NCBI GenBank assembly: GCA_964555235.1
Contig: CAZKRU010000016.1
Span: forward strand, 1 to 59,125
Source: CAZKRU01 sp964555235
GTDB lineage: Bacteria > Verrucomicrobiota > Verrucomicrobiia > Methylacidiphilales > CAMAQI01
Reading direction: 5' to 3'
Length of the DNA: 59,125 nt
The notes below the pieces were generated by a model. That model did no database searches, was not told the origin of the DNA, and was given only the letters and a program-made list of their open reading frames with translations. Positions 52,336-59,125 of this stretch are shown piece by piece. Positions within the stretch are counted from its first letter, which is position 1. Every line of letters begins with the position of its first letter. The translations under genes were made by a program, and so were the position numbers.

Positions 52336-52760
52336 TCAGTTTTTTGCATTCAACTGCTGAATAAAGAAATCGCTGAGCGTGGCAGGCTGATTTTCTGCAG
52401 GAAGAATCTTGAGATCGGGAATGTTGGCGATCACGGGGACTCCGACTTCGCGACAGCGATCGTAGAGAGTTTGTGAGTGTTTCGGGTGGTGGAGAAATTG
52501 GGAGATATTGGTCACTTCGCCGCCGGCCATGGAGCAGGAAATATAGACGGGGGGATCATCTTTTGAAATGAGTCCGATCATGTCACAATCGGCACGGATT
52601 TTTTGACCAATTGGGGCAAGGAGTTCTTCGGGGGAATGGAGACCATAAAACTCCGGAGACGGGCCGCCGACTCGTCGCCGGTTCCGGCTTTCTGCCACTG
52701 TTCCAAAATTTCGGGATTCATGATGCACTCAAGGGATGACGTCTTCAGAAGCGAGAGGTT
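52336..52760 (-). pseudogene. C-terminal fragment of an alpha/beta-hydrolase (esterase-like) with frameshift
   Basis: The minus-strand translation shows MNPEILEQWQKAGTG...RLRS (from 52721) in one frame and, after a shift near 52647-52650 (T-run), YGLHSPEELLAPIGQKI, RADCDMIGLISKDDPPVYIS, HHPKHSQTLYDRCREVGVPV and PDLKILPAE in another. The pattern 'DDPPVxIS ... HHPKHxxxLYxRCxExGV' is that of the end of BD-FAE-type alpha/beta hydrolases. The catalytic N-terminal part with Ser is missing and a TAA ends the frame upstream. The frame shift could be a sequencing error; the missing N-terminus is not. Confidence 0.65.
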
Positions 52761-52862
52761 ACAGGATAAAATTTATTTTTGAAATAATCGATGAATAACG
52801 ATGAGGAGCGGTATTTCCCCCAATCCTTAGTGATCTCATAGAAAATAAGAAAAATGGTGAGT

Positions 52863-52920
52863 TTTCACACGAACCCGCCCGCAACGCTTCGCGTAGCGAT
52901 GCGGGCGGGTTTGTGTGAAA
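52863..52920. repeat. Family B palindromic repeat, full-length copy
   Basis: TTTCACACGAACCCGCCCGC (52863-52882) pairs with GCGGGCGGGTTTGTGTGAAA (52901-52920) with one mismatch. The centre is AACGCTTCGCGTAGCGAT. Related copies at 37322-37370 and 42280-42323. It lies upstream of the small gene before the second HDOD gene. Confidence 0.8.
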
Positions 52921-53013
52921 CCATCCGTCCGTCAATTCTTCGCTAATGATTGGGGGTATTTCGTTTCAGAGAAATTGACACCTTTCTGCTTTGTCGGTAG
53001 GTTGCTTCTCCAC

Positions 53014-53358
53014 GTGTCCACGCTCGCCGTAAGTAAGTTAAAGCCTGGAATGGTGATTTCTGCGGAAGTTCGAAACTCCTCGGGCCAGCTTCTATTAAAA
53101 AGAGGCTCTGTTTTGTCGGAACGACATCTTGCGATTTTTGAAAGCTGGAACATTGAATCCGTTCGTGTGGAGGGGAACATCGGGAATGAAAAGCCATCGA
53201 GCGATGAATTTGATATTTCAGTTGCCCAATTAAAAGAGATTACGTTGGAGGTTGAGCATCGGTTTCAACATGTCACCTCGAAACACCCGGCGGTGGATGT
53301 GTTGAAGACGTTATGTGTTCGCTCAAAAGCGAATCACAAAAAGCAGGGGACGCCTTGA
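53014..53358 (+). CDS. Small beta-barrel protein coupled to the HDOD gene
   Basis: 114 residues from the GTG at 53014; a longer frame from 52915 would start inside a palindromic repeat and is less likely. The beginning VSKLKPGMVISAEVRNSSGQ and LLLKRGSVLSERHLAIFESW (about 25-44) is the small domain often seen at the N-terminus of HD-GYP and HDOD proteins (L-x-P-G-M-V-x...G-x-x-L-L...G...L). The rest is helical. The stop overlaps the TTG start proposed for the HDOD gene. Role unknown, possibly an input or partner of that protein. Confidence 0.65.
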   Translation: MSTLAVSKLKPGMVISAEVRNSSGQLLLKRGSVLSERHLAIFESWNIESVRVEGNIGNEKPSSDEFDISVAQLKEITLEVEHRFQHVTSKHPAVDVLKTLCVRSKANHKKQGTP

Positions 53359-54197
53359 AGCCGAGCATTCAGTTTATCATGAATGAATCGGGAACGATTC
53401 CGTCGCTGCCCACGATCTATTTGGAGATCAAAGCAGCTGTGGACGATCCGCGTGCGACGAGTGAAAGTATTAGTGACTTGATTGCTCAGGATCATGGATT
53501 AACGGCTTGTTTGATGAAGCTATCCAATAGTGCGTTTTACGGTTTTGCCAGCAAGGTGGATACGATTTTTGAGGGAGTGAGCAAGATCGGAATTAAGCAG
53601 ATTCGGGATTTGGCGTTGGCCACGACGGTGATGGATATGTTCAAAGGTTTGCCGGAAGACCTGGTGAATATGCGTTCATTTTGGGAACATAGCATGGGAT
53701 GTGGCGTGGGGTCGCGAGTGTTGAGTGGACTGGTCAAAGTTCCAAGCCCGGAGCGACTTTTTGTCGGGGGACTTCTTCATGATATTGGAAGATTGGCCAT
53801 GTACTTGGCGATTCCAAATGAAGCAAGGGAGGTCATTCAGCGAGTGAACGAAACGGGAGAGTATGATCTCAAAGTGGAGCAGGAGTTGCTCGGTTTTGAT
53901 CATGCAGAACTAGGGAGTGCCTTGCTTCGCTCATGGCAGATTCCTCCAGGCATTGTGGAAATGGTTCAGTTCCATCATCGGCCTGGGACGGCTCAACTCG
54001 CTCCTCAGGAAGTGGCGCTCATCCACCTTTCAGATGTCATCATTTCAGGATTGGGAATCGGAAGTAGTGGTGAGCATTTCGTTCCTCCCTTTTCAGATGA
54101 AGCCTGGGAAAAATCTAAGTTGAAACCGGGCGAGCTCCCTGAAATTATCGATGAATTTCAGGAAAAATACGCCGAGATTGCAGAACTGCTTCTCTAA
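53355..54197 (+). CDS. HDOD domain signalling protein, paralogue of 44280-45122
   Basis: 280 residues from the TTG at 53355, which overlaps the upstream stop and has GGGGA six bases before; an ATG at 53313 is an alternative that would overlap by 46 bases. The HDOD core is complete: IPSLPTIYLEIKAAVDDPRA, MKLSNSAFYGFASKVDTIFE, GGLLHDIGRLAMYLAIPNEA, GFDHAELGSALLRSWQIPPG and VQFHHRPGTA. It is clearly the paralogue of the HDOD protein at 44280-45122, and both genes lie next to a tRNA-Ala gene. Probably a signalling scaffold; no partner is known. Confidence 0.85.
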   Translation: MKPSIQFIMNESGTIPSLPTIYLEIKAAVDDPRATSESISDLIAQDHGLTACLMKLSNSAFYGFASKVDTIFEGVSKIGIKQIRDLALATTVMDMFKGLPEDLVNMRSFWEHSMGCGVGSRVLSGLVKVPSPERLFVGGLLHDIGRLAMYLAIPNEAREVIQRVNETGEYDLKVEQELLGFDHAELGSALLRSWQIPPGIVEMVQFHHRPGTAQLAPQEVALIHLSDVIISGLGIGSSGEHFVPPFSDEAWEKSKLKPGELPEIIDEFQEKYAEIAELLL

Positions 54198-54207
54198 GCG
54201 AATTTCT

Positions 54208-54246
54208 TGGAGCCAAGGAGGTTAACCTGAGTCAGGAACTCAGGTT
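54208..54246. repeat. tRNA 3'-end duplicate and adjacent hairpin
   Basis: TGGAGCCAAGGAGG at 54208-54221 is identical to 54351-54364, the 3' end of the tRNA-Ala gene read from the plus strand. AACCTGAGT at 54224-54232 pairs with ACTCAGGTT at 54238-54246 (nine bases, loop CAGGA), a possible transcript end for the HDOD gene or the tRNA, though no T-run follows. The 14-base duplication brackets about 130 bases without a gene. Confidence 0.5.
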
Positions 54247-54350
54247 CCGCAGAGAGGCTTCGCAATAGGTGAAGGACGCTTTGCGTAAGCGGTCGAACAA
54301 GTTCTCGCCTCTGTCAACGGATTGAATTTTGATTCGCGTTGCGAATAGTT

Positions 54351-54423
54351 TGGAGCCAAGGAGGCTCGAACTCCTGACCTCCTCAATGCCATTGAGGCGC
54401 TCTACCAACTGAGCTATGACCCC
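54351..54423 (-). tRNA. tRNA-Ala (anticodon GGC)
   Basis: A 73-base cloverleaf from 54423 to 54351: acceptor GGGGTCA/TGGCTCC with G3-U70, D arm GCTC...GAGC, anticodon stem CCTCA/TGAGG with loop ATGGCAT giving GGC, T arm with GTTCGAGCC, discriminator A, no encoded CCA. It is divergent from the ilv operon; its 3' end is duplicated at 54208-54221. Confidence 0.95.
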
Positions 54424-54494
54424 GATACCAACAACCGAATGATTCGGAAGGGGAATCCTACTGAGGGCGGTATTGTTGGCAAGAAAAATTCTGA

Positions 54495-54617
54495 TTTTGG
54501 CCACAAAATGCACAGAATTCACAAAAGGGATCGGCCCATTGAAGGCTTGTTTTTGTTCTTTAGGAGTAAGTTTCAAAATCCATTCTTTTGTGAATTCTGT
54601 GCATTTTGTGGCCAAAA
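54495..54617. mobile_element. MITE-like element with perfect 32-bp inverted ends
   Basis: The left end, starting TTTTGGCCACAAAATGCACA (54495-54526), is exactly complementary to the right end, finishing TGCATTTTGTGGCCAAAA (54586-54617). The 59-base middle has no coding potential. Total length 123 bases. A degenerate relative is at 23173-23264. It lies between the tRNA-Ala gene and the predicted ilv promoter, eight bases from the -35 box. Confidence 0.8.
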
Positions 54618-54624
54618 AATTTCA

Positions 54625-54653
54625 TTGACCCCTCTGGAGCCGATCACTAGGGT
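54625..54653 (+). promoter_or_regulatory. Predicted ilv operon promoter
   Basis: TTGACC (54625-54630) and TAGGGT (54648-54653) with 17 bases between fit a sigma-70 type promoter, the -10 being weak. The transcript would start near 54660, only a few bases before the leader peptide ATG. An earlier start inside the inverted-repeat element cannot be excluded and would give the leader a ribosome binding site (AGGG at 54649-54652). Confidence 0.45.
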
Positions 54654-54662
54654 TCCCGCACT

Positions 54663-54704
54663 ATGTTCGTTGTTGGACAGAACCTTCTTGTGCTTCTCGC
54701 CTAA
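54663..54704 (+). CDS. Branched-chain amino acid leader peptide
   Basis: A 13-residue frame: M-F-V-V-G-Q-N-L-L-V-L-L-A then TAA. Seven of thirteen residues are Val or Leu, in two runs (VV and LLVLL), as in the ilv and leu leader peptides of enteric bacteria. It lies 100 bases before the ilvN start and its last codons are in the first hairpin of the attenuator. The stop codon sits in the loop of that hairpin. Translation is expected to sense charged tRNA-Val and tRNA-Leu. Confidence 0.75.
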   Translation: MFVVGQNLLVLLA

Positions 54705-54773
54705 GCGAGAAGGGGGAAGACGTCTGGTCTGAAGTTTCAATCCCCCGAGCCACCCGCTCGGGGTTTTTGTTTT
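54693..54773 (+). terminator. Attenuator: pause hairpin, antiterminator and intrinsic terminator
   Basis: CTTCTCGC (54693-54700) pairs with GCGAGAAG (54705-54712), loop CTAA. GGGGGA (54712-54717) can pair with TCCCCC (54741-54746), which would exclude the terminator. The terminator itself is CCCCGAGC (54743-54750) with GCTCGGGG (54756-54763), loop CACCC, followed by TTTTTGTTTT. The three structures compete as in the classical attenuation scheme. A ribosome stalled on the Leu codons would block the first hairpin and free GGGGGA to form the antiterminator. Confidence 0.7.
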
Positions 54774-54805
54774 CAGCGTCAGTTTCGAACGGAGGAAATA
54801 AGATT

Positions 54806-55279
54806 ATGAAACATACCATCTCAGTGTTGGTGGAAAACAAGTTCGGGGTCTTGACTCGAATCACGGGACTCTTTAGTGGTCGCGGATTCAATATCGACAC
54901 CTTGAACGTGGCTCCCACGCAGGACGACAAAACTTCCCGGATGACGATTGTGGTTCGGGGCGATGACAAGGTGCTCGATCAGGTTAACAAGCAGCTCAAA
55001 AAGCTGGTGGACGTGATTGAAGTGACTGATTTTCGTTCGGGCGAATGCGTCGGTCGCGAGTTGATTCTCGTGAAGGTAAAAACCGACAGTCGTTCCCGTT
55101 CCGAAGTCATGCAGGTTTGCGATATCTTCCGTGCGAAGATCGTGGACGTGCAGTCGCACAGTCTGACGATTGAGGCGACCGGTGATGAGGGGAAGATCTC
55201 GAAGTTTATCGAATTGATGTCGAATTTCGGCATTCAGGAATTGACGCGTACAGGCCAGGTGGCACTGCCGCGCAGCTAA
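54806..55279 (+). CDS. ilvN: Acetolactate synthase small (regulatory) subunit
   Basis: 157 residues from the ATG at 54806, with GGAGG 10 bases upstream (an in-frame ATG at 54767 lies in the terminator region and is not used). The ACT domain opens HTISVLVENKFGVLTRITGL (about 3-22) then FSGRGFNIDTLNVAPT, the Val-binding part, and the C-terminal half is the usual IlvN extension. It regulates and activates the catalytic subunit in the first step of Val, Leu and Ile synthesis. No ilvB gene is next to it, so the large subunit is encoded elsewhere. First gene of an operon behind an attenuator. Confidence 0.95.
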   Translation: MKHTISVLVENKFGVLTRITGLFSGRGFNIDTLNVAPTQDDKTSRMTIVVRGDDKVLDQVNKQLKKLVDVIEVTDFRSGECVGRELILVKVKTDSRSRSEVMQVCDIFRAKIVDVQSHSLTIEATGDEGKISKFIELMSNFGIQELTRTGQVALPRS

Positions 55280-55321
55280 CGTTTTTATTAACCCAGAAGA
55301 GAAGAACAAAAAGAGGATACT

Positions 55322-56347
55322 ATGGCAGCGAAAATCTATACGGACAAAGACGCGAACTACAAAGCACTCAAGGGCAAAACCCTGGCAGTCTTGGGCTTTG
55401 GTTCACAGGGCCACGCCCACGCGCTCAACTTGAAGGAGAGCGGACTCAAGGTCATCATCGGACTTTACAAGGGGAGCAAGTCGATTGACGTTGCGAAGAA
55501 AAAAGGATTTCAAGTTTTTGAAACCGCTGAAGCGGTGAAACGTGCGGACGTGATCATGATCGCGATTCCTGACACCAAGCAACCTGCCGTTTACAAGAAG
55601 GATATCGCGCCTTACCTGACCAAGGGAAAGACGCTCCTCTTCTCGCACGGATTTGCGATTCATTTCAAGACGATCGTTCCTCCGAAAAATGTCAACGTCA
55701 TCATGGTGGCACCCAAGGGTCCTGGTCACATTGTGCGTCGCCAGTACACCGAAGGAAAAGGAGTTCCGTCGCTCATCGCGGTTTATCAAAACCCGGCGAA
55801 AGATGCGAAAGCCGTTGCGCTCGCCTGGGCCAAGGGAATTGGCGGAACGCGCGCCGGAGTTTTTGAGACGAGTTTCAAAGAAGAGACCGAGACGGATCTT
55901 TTCGGTGAGCAGACGGTGCTTTGTGGGGGAACGGCCGAGCTCATTAAGGCTGGTTACGAAACTCTCATCGAAGCTGGTTACGCTCCGGAGATGGCTTATT
56001 TCGAATGTCTGCATGAACTGAAGCTCATCGTGGATTTGATCAACGAAGCCGGAATCAGCGGAATGCGTTTCTCGATTTCGGAGACCGCCAAGTGGGGTGA
56101 TATCTCGGTCGGACCGAAGATCATTGATGCCAGCGTGAAGAAGCGGATGAAAGCGGCGCTGAAGGATATTCAGACCGGTAAATTCGCCAAGGGCTGGGTC
56201 AAGGAATACCAGGGTGGCTACAAGCGATATAATGCGCTTCTCAAAAAAGGAGAGCAGCATCCGATTGAAAAAACGGGTGCCCGGTTGCGCGCGTTGATGC
56301 CGTGGGTTCAAAAGAGGAATATCAAGGGTGCTCAGGCGGCCTACTAA
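55322..56347 (+). CDS. ilvC: Ketol-acid reductoisomerase (class I)
   Basis: 341 residues, the class I length, with AAGAGGA six bases before the ATG. It isomerises and reduces acetolactate to dihydroxyisovalerate with NADPH and magnesium. Seen are VLGFGSQGHAHALNLKESGL (about 24-43, dinucleotide site; the NADPH loop is KGSKS), HGFAIHF, MVAPKGPGHIVRRQYTEGKG (about 124-143), DLFGEQTVLCGG (about 193-204, metal Asp and Glu) and MRFSISETAKWGD (about 248-260). It is 42 bases behind ilvN and 69 bases before the leuA start. Confidence 0.97.
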   Translation: MAAKIYTDKDANYKALKGKTLAVLGFGSQGHAHALNLKESGLKVIIGLYKGSKSIDVAKKKGFQVFETAEAVKRADVIMIAIPDTKQPAVYKKDIAPYLTKGKTLLFSHGFAIHFKTIVPPKNVNVIMVAPKGPGHIVRRQYTEGKGVPSLIAVYQNPAKDAKAVALAWAKGIGGTRAGVFETSFKEETETDLFGEQTVLCGGTAELIKAGYETLIEAGYAPEMAYFECLHELKLIVDLINEAGISGMRFSISETAKWGDISVGPKIIDASVKKRMKAALKDIQTGKFAKGWVKEYQGGYKRYNALLKKGEQHPIEKTGARLRALMPWVQKRNIKGAQAAY

Positions 56348-56416
56348 AAATTACGAGAACGAGTGAAGGGGGGAGCGTCGAAATCCGGCGCTCCCGCCTC
56401 CTCACGGAAAGGACCG

Positions 56417-57973
56417 ATGTCCGATAAAATCACAATCTTTGACACGACGTTGCGGGATGGCGAACAATGCCCCGGGGCCAGTATGAGCCCTCGGGAAAAG
56501 CTCGAAATTGCCCGTCAGCTTGCTCGTTTTAAAGTCGATGTGATTGAGGCGGGATTTCCGGTCATCAGTGAGGGTGATTTTGCTTCGGTGAAGCAGATTG
56601 CCACCGAAATCGAAGGTCCGATCATTTGTGGGTTGGCGCGCTGCGTCACCAAAGATATTGAAGCGGCGGGGAATGCCGTGAAGCCAGCGGGAAAACGGGG
56701 ACGCGTTCATGTCTTCTTGGCGACTTCCAAAATCCATCGTGAATTCAAACTTTCCAAGGCTCAGGATGAAATTATCCGGATGGCGGTGGAGGGAGTGAAG
56801 TTCGCCAAAACCTTTGTCGATGATGTCGAATTTTCACCGGAAGATGCGTCACGCACGGAGCCGGAATTTTTGGCGCGGGTGACGGAGGCGGTGATTGGTG
56901 CGGGAGCGACCACGGTCAATATCCCGGACACCGTTGGTTATGCGGTACCGGAGGAGTTTGGAAAGTTGATCGGTTCGCTTTTTGCAAATGTCAAAAACAT
57001 CAACAACGCCATCATCAGTGTTCACTGTCACAATGACTTGGGCTTAGCGGTAGCGAATTCCTTGGCGGCGATCCAAGCGGGAGCACGTCAAGTCGAGGGG
57101 ACGATCAACGGAATTGGAGAGCGTGCGGGAAATGCGGCACTCGAAGAGTTGATCATGGCGATGCGGACGCGCGAAGATTTTTATAAGAATTATGAGACGG
57201 GCGTGAATTTGAAGGAGATTGTCAAGAGCTCCCGTCTCGTTTCGCGCATGTCCGGTTTGATGGTACAGCGGAACAAAGCGGTCGTCGGCGAAAATGCCTT
57301 CGCGCATAGCTCGGGAATTCACCAGGACGGCATCATCAAGAAGCGTGAGACGTACGAGATTATGGATCCGCGCGAAATCGGCTGGGGCGAAACCGAGTTG
57401 CCGTTGACGAAGCACAGTGGACGGAATGCGGTGGAGCAACGGATGAAGCATTTGGGGCTCACGTTGCTGCCCGAGGAAGTGAATCGGCTCTTTGTGCAGT
57501 TCAAGACGATCGGCGATAAAAAGAAATTTGTCTATGACGATGACTTGATTGCTTTGGTTGAAAATCAGATGACCGAAGTGCAGGAGACTTTTTCGATTGA
57601 GTATTTAACCGTGAGTTCCGGAATTGGTCAGATTCCGACGGCAACCGTTCGCCTCCGAAAAGGGGACGATGTTTTCAGCGATGCCGGAACCGGCGGTGGT
57701 GCTGTGGATGCCTCGATGAAAACGATCGACCGTTTGACCGGGAAGCAAGGGCATTTGGTTGAATATCATGTCCGTGCGGTTTCTGAGGGAAAAGATGCGA
57801 TCGGTGAAGTGACGCTCAAGGTGAATTTTGGAGATGGGGAGCTCATTACGGGAAAGGGAGCCGCAACAGATGTCGTTGAGGCAAGTGCCCGTGCTTATCT
57901 TAATGCGGTGAATCGGTCTTTTGTTCTCGAGAAGACGAAGGCGACGCATCCGGCACCTGCGACGACGCCGTGA
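56417..57973 (+). CDS. leuA: 2-isopropylmalate synthase
   Basis: 518 residues from the ATG at 56417, with GGAAAGGA before it; the longer frame from 56363 has no such site. It condenses acetyl-CoA and 2-oxoisovalerate, the first Leu-specific step. Catalytic part: FDTTLRDGEQCPGASMSPRE (about 8-27), NIPDTVGYAVPEE (about 173-185), HCHNDLGLAVANSLAAIQAG (about 203-222) with the metal His pair, and GERAGNAALEE. HSSGIHQDGI (about 298-307) is also conserved. The C-terminal regulatory domain from about 370 should bind Leu for feedback. The TGA overlaps the start of the aminotransferase-like gene. Confidence 0.96.
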   Translation: MSDKITIFDTTLRDGEQCPGASMSPREKLEIARQLARFKVDVIEAGFPVISEGDFASVKQIATEIEGPIICGLARCVTKDIEAAGNAVKPAGKRGRVHVFLATSKIHREFKLSKAQDEIIRMAVEGVKFAKTFVDDVEFSPEDASRTEPEFLARVTEAVIGAGATTVNIPDTVGYAVPEEFGKLIGSLFANVKNINNAIISVHCHNDLGLAVANSLAAIQAGARQVEGTINGIGERAGNAALEELIMAMRTREDFYKNYETGVNLKEIVKSSRLVSRMSGLMVQRNKAVVGENAFAHSSGIHQDGIIKKRETYEIMDPREIGWGETELPLTKHSGRNAVEQRMKHLGLTLLPEEVNRLFVQFKTIGDKKKFVYDDDLIALVENQMTEVQETFSIEYLTVSSGIGQIPTATVRLRKGDDVFSDAGTGGGAVDASMKTIDRLTGKQGHLVEYHVRAVSEGKDAIGEVTLKVNFGDGELITGKGAATDVVEASARAYLNAVNRSFVLEKTKATHPAPATTP

Positions 57974-59070
57974 GCGTTCCTTTTTTTGATCTGAAAGCGC
58001 AGTACCGCGAGATTGAATCTGAAATTCAGTCGGCGCTTCGCGATTTTCTTCCGACCCAATATTTTATTCTCGGGCCGGCGGTCGAATCATTCGAGCGGTC
58101 GATGGCTTCCTATTGCGGCTCACCGCACGCGGTTGGGATTTCTTCCGGAACGGATGCGCTTTTGTTGGCGCTCGAAGCGTTGGAGATTGGGCCAGGGGAT
58201 GAGGTCATCGTCCCGGCGTTCAGTTTTTACGCCTCCGCGAGTGTGATTGTACGACGTGGAGCGACCCCGGTCTTTGTTGATGTTTCTCTCGAAGATTTTA
58301 ATCTTTTGCCGCGTGCGGTGGCGGCAGCGATCACGCCACAAACCAAAGCAATCATTCCGGTTCATCTCTTTGGTCAAACGGCTTCGATGTCAGAGATTTT
58401 ACCGTTGGCTCAAAAACGAGGGATTCCGGTGATTGAAGATAGCGCGCAGGGAGTCGGTGCTGAGGAAAATGGAAAGCGGGCTGGAAGCTTTGGGCGGTTT
58501 GCGGCCTTCAGTTTTTATCCTACAAAGAACCTTGGAGCCTTTGGGGATGGCGGATGTTTGACGATGGGCGCTTCAGAAGATGCGGAACTGGTGAGAATGC
58601 TTCGGGTACATGGTTCGAAAGAACGGTATATTCACGAAAAAATTGGCGGCTGCTTTCGATTGGATGCGCTTCAGGCGATTGTTCTCGAAGTAAAGCTTCG
58701 ACATCTGGAGCGATGGCAGGAGAAGCGTCGTTCGCATGCGGCGTTTTATCAGAAATCGCTTCAAGGTGTGGGGGATCTCGTTCTTCCGAGCGCTCCCGAT
58801 TATCGGCGGCATGTTTATCATCAATACGTGGTTCGCTCGCAACGCCGAAATGCATTGCGGGAACATTTAACGGCTCAGGGAATTGGAACGGACGTCTATT
58901 ATCCGAAAATTCTCCCGCTTCAGCCGAGTTTTGAATCTCTCGGTTATCGTGAGGGAGAGCTTCCAAACTCAGAACGACTCTCTCGCGAGGTTCTGGCTCT
59001 TCCGATTTATCCGGAACTAACCTCGGAAGCGTTAGAAACGATTGTTCAGGGAATTCGTGGATATTTTTAA
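57970..59070 (+). CDS. DegT/DnrJ/EryC1/StrS family aminotransferase
   Basis: 366 residues from the GTG that overlaps the leuA stop (GTGA). PLP-binding features: ISSGTDALLLALEALEIGPG (about 57-76), IPVIEDSAQGVGAEENGKRA (about 154-173) with the ring-stacking Asp, and FSFYPTKNLGAFGDGG (about 180-195) in which Lys is the Schiff-base residue. These enzymes transaminate keto-sugars in nucleotide-sugar routes, not branched-chain keto acids, so its place in the ilv-leu operon is odd. It could be an accidental neighbour. The 55 bases after the stop hold no recognised feature. Confidence 0.9.
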   Translation: MSVPFFDLKAQYREIESEIQSALRDFLPTQYFILGPAVESFERSMASYCGSPHAVGISSGTDALLLALEALEIGPGDEVIVPAFSFYASASVIVRRGATPVFVDVSLEDFNLLPRAVAAAITPQTKAIIPVHLFGQTASMSEILPLAQKRGIPVIEDSAQGVGAEENGKRAGSFGRFAAFSFYPTKNLGAFGDGGCLTMGASEDAELVRMLRVHGSKERYIHEKIGGCFRLDALQAIVLEVKLRHLERWQEKRRSHAAFYQKSLQGVGDLVLPSAPDYRRHVYHQYVVRSQRRNALREHLTAQGIGTDVYYPKILPLQPSFESLGYREGELPNSERLSREVLALPIYPELTSEALETIVQGIRGYF

Positions 59071-59125
59071 AATCACAGCCATCCCATAGAGGGTGGTTAG
59101 ATGATGTTTTCCCTCTGTAGGGGTT

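Noticed and set aside
52915..53013. Longer start for the small gene before the second HDOD
   Set aside because: The ATG at 52915 lies in the right arm of a palindromic repeat, and the added residues do not fit the domain start at 53014.
55403..56311. 302-codon minus-strand frame opposite ilvC
   Set aside because: ilvC is certain on the plus strand; the reverse frame is an effect of codon bias.

Overview
The window reads as a piece of the main chromosome of a Gram-negative bacterium, most probably of the Verrucomicrobiota or a close PVC relative. I infer this from gene content and style: a DUF2339/DUF3999 pair, a GIDE-LemA fusion, a membrane glycosyltransferase with TPR repeats, a lone 4-mercaptohistidine methyltransferase, a compact ilvN-ilvC-leuA operon, good GGAGG-type ribosome binding sites, and several families of short palindromic repeats. 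No rRNA or ribosomal protein gene is present, so the assignment is provisional.

Layout. 1-5731: a large DUF2339 membrane protein (cut by the left edge), DUF3999, and a YiiX-like papain-fold hydrolase. 5732-13629: a patchy accessory stretch with a DUF1016 nuclease carrying in-frame palindromes, a family 4 glycosyltransferase, a lone nucleotidyltransferase, a small lipoprotein, a remnant of an outer-membrane TpsB-like gene, a basic/acidic repeat protein, short palindromic repeats and a GIDE-LemA fusion. 13916-24647: ordinary genes (chemoreceptor, PhoH, two methyltransferases, an Etr1/MECR-like reductase with a CbiX and DR2241 pair, NagB, RarA, a hexapeptide acyltransferase, a TSUP permease). 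24744-25323: a GNAT gene framed by inverted repeats. 25544-38563: surface-sugar genes, including two glycosyltransferases, a TMTC-like protein, a WecG/TagA enzyme and a GH-GT2 fusion coupled to an ABC exporter and an AttH-like lipocalin. 38627-45430: AraC regulator, exonuclease, hybrid histidine kinase, and an operon of a small protein, HDOD protein, M29-like aminopeptidase and methyltransferase, next to tRNA-Ala(CGC).

45579-51488 (minus strand) is the most striking region. It is a tight six-gene operon that matches the uncharacterised Escherichia coli ynbABCD genes (CDP-alcohol phosphatidyltransferase, CdsA-like cytidylyltransferase, hydrolase-methyltransferase fusion, PAP2-dual-specificity-phosphatase fusion), with a PlsC-type acyltransferase inserted and a YiiX-like lipoprotein hydrolase added. 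Together they look like a complete pathway to make, transfer, dephosphorylate and remodel an unknown phospholipid. The phosphatidyltransferase has Asn at two of the four canonical Asp positions.

51563-52760 is a decayed toxin-antitoxin island: the toxin gene has an in-frame stop where a Trp is expected, the antitoxin is intact, a perfect 14-bp palindrome sits at its promoter, and esterase gene fragments lie on both sides. 53014-59070 holds a second HDOD pair, tRNA-Ala(GGC), a 123-bp element with perfect 32-bp inverted ends, and the ilvN-ilvC-leuA-DegT operon. That operon is preceded by what appears to be a classical ribosome-mediated attenuator: a 13-residue leader peptide with seven Val/Leu codons, alternative hairpins and an intrinsic terminator.
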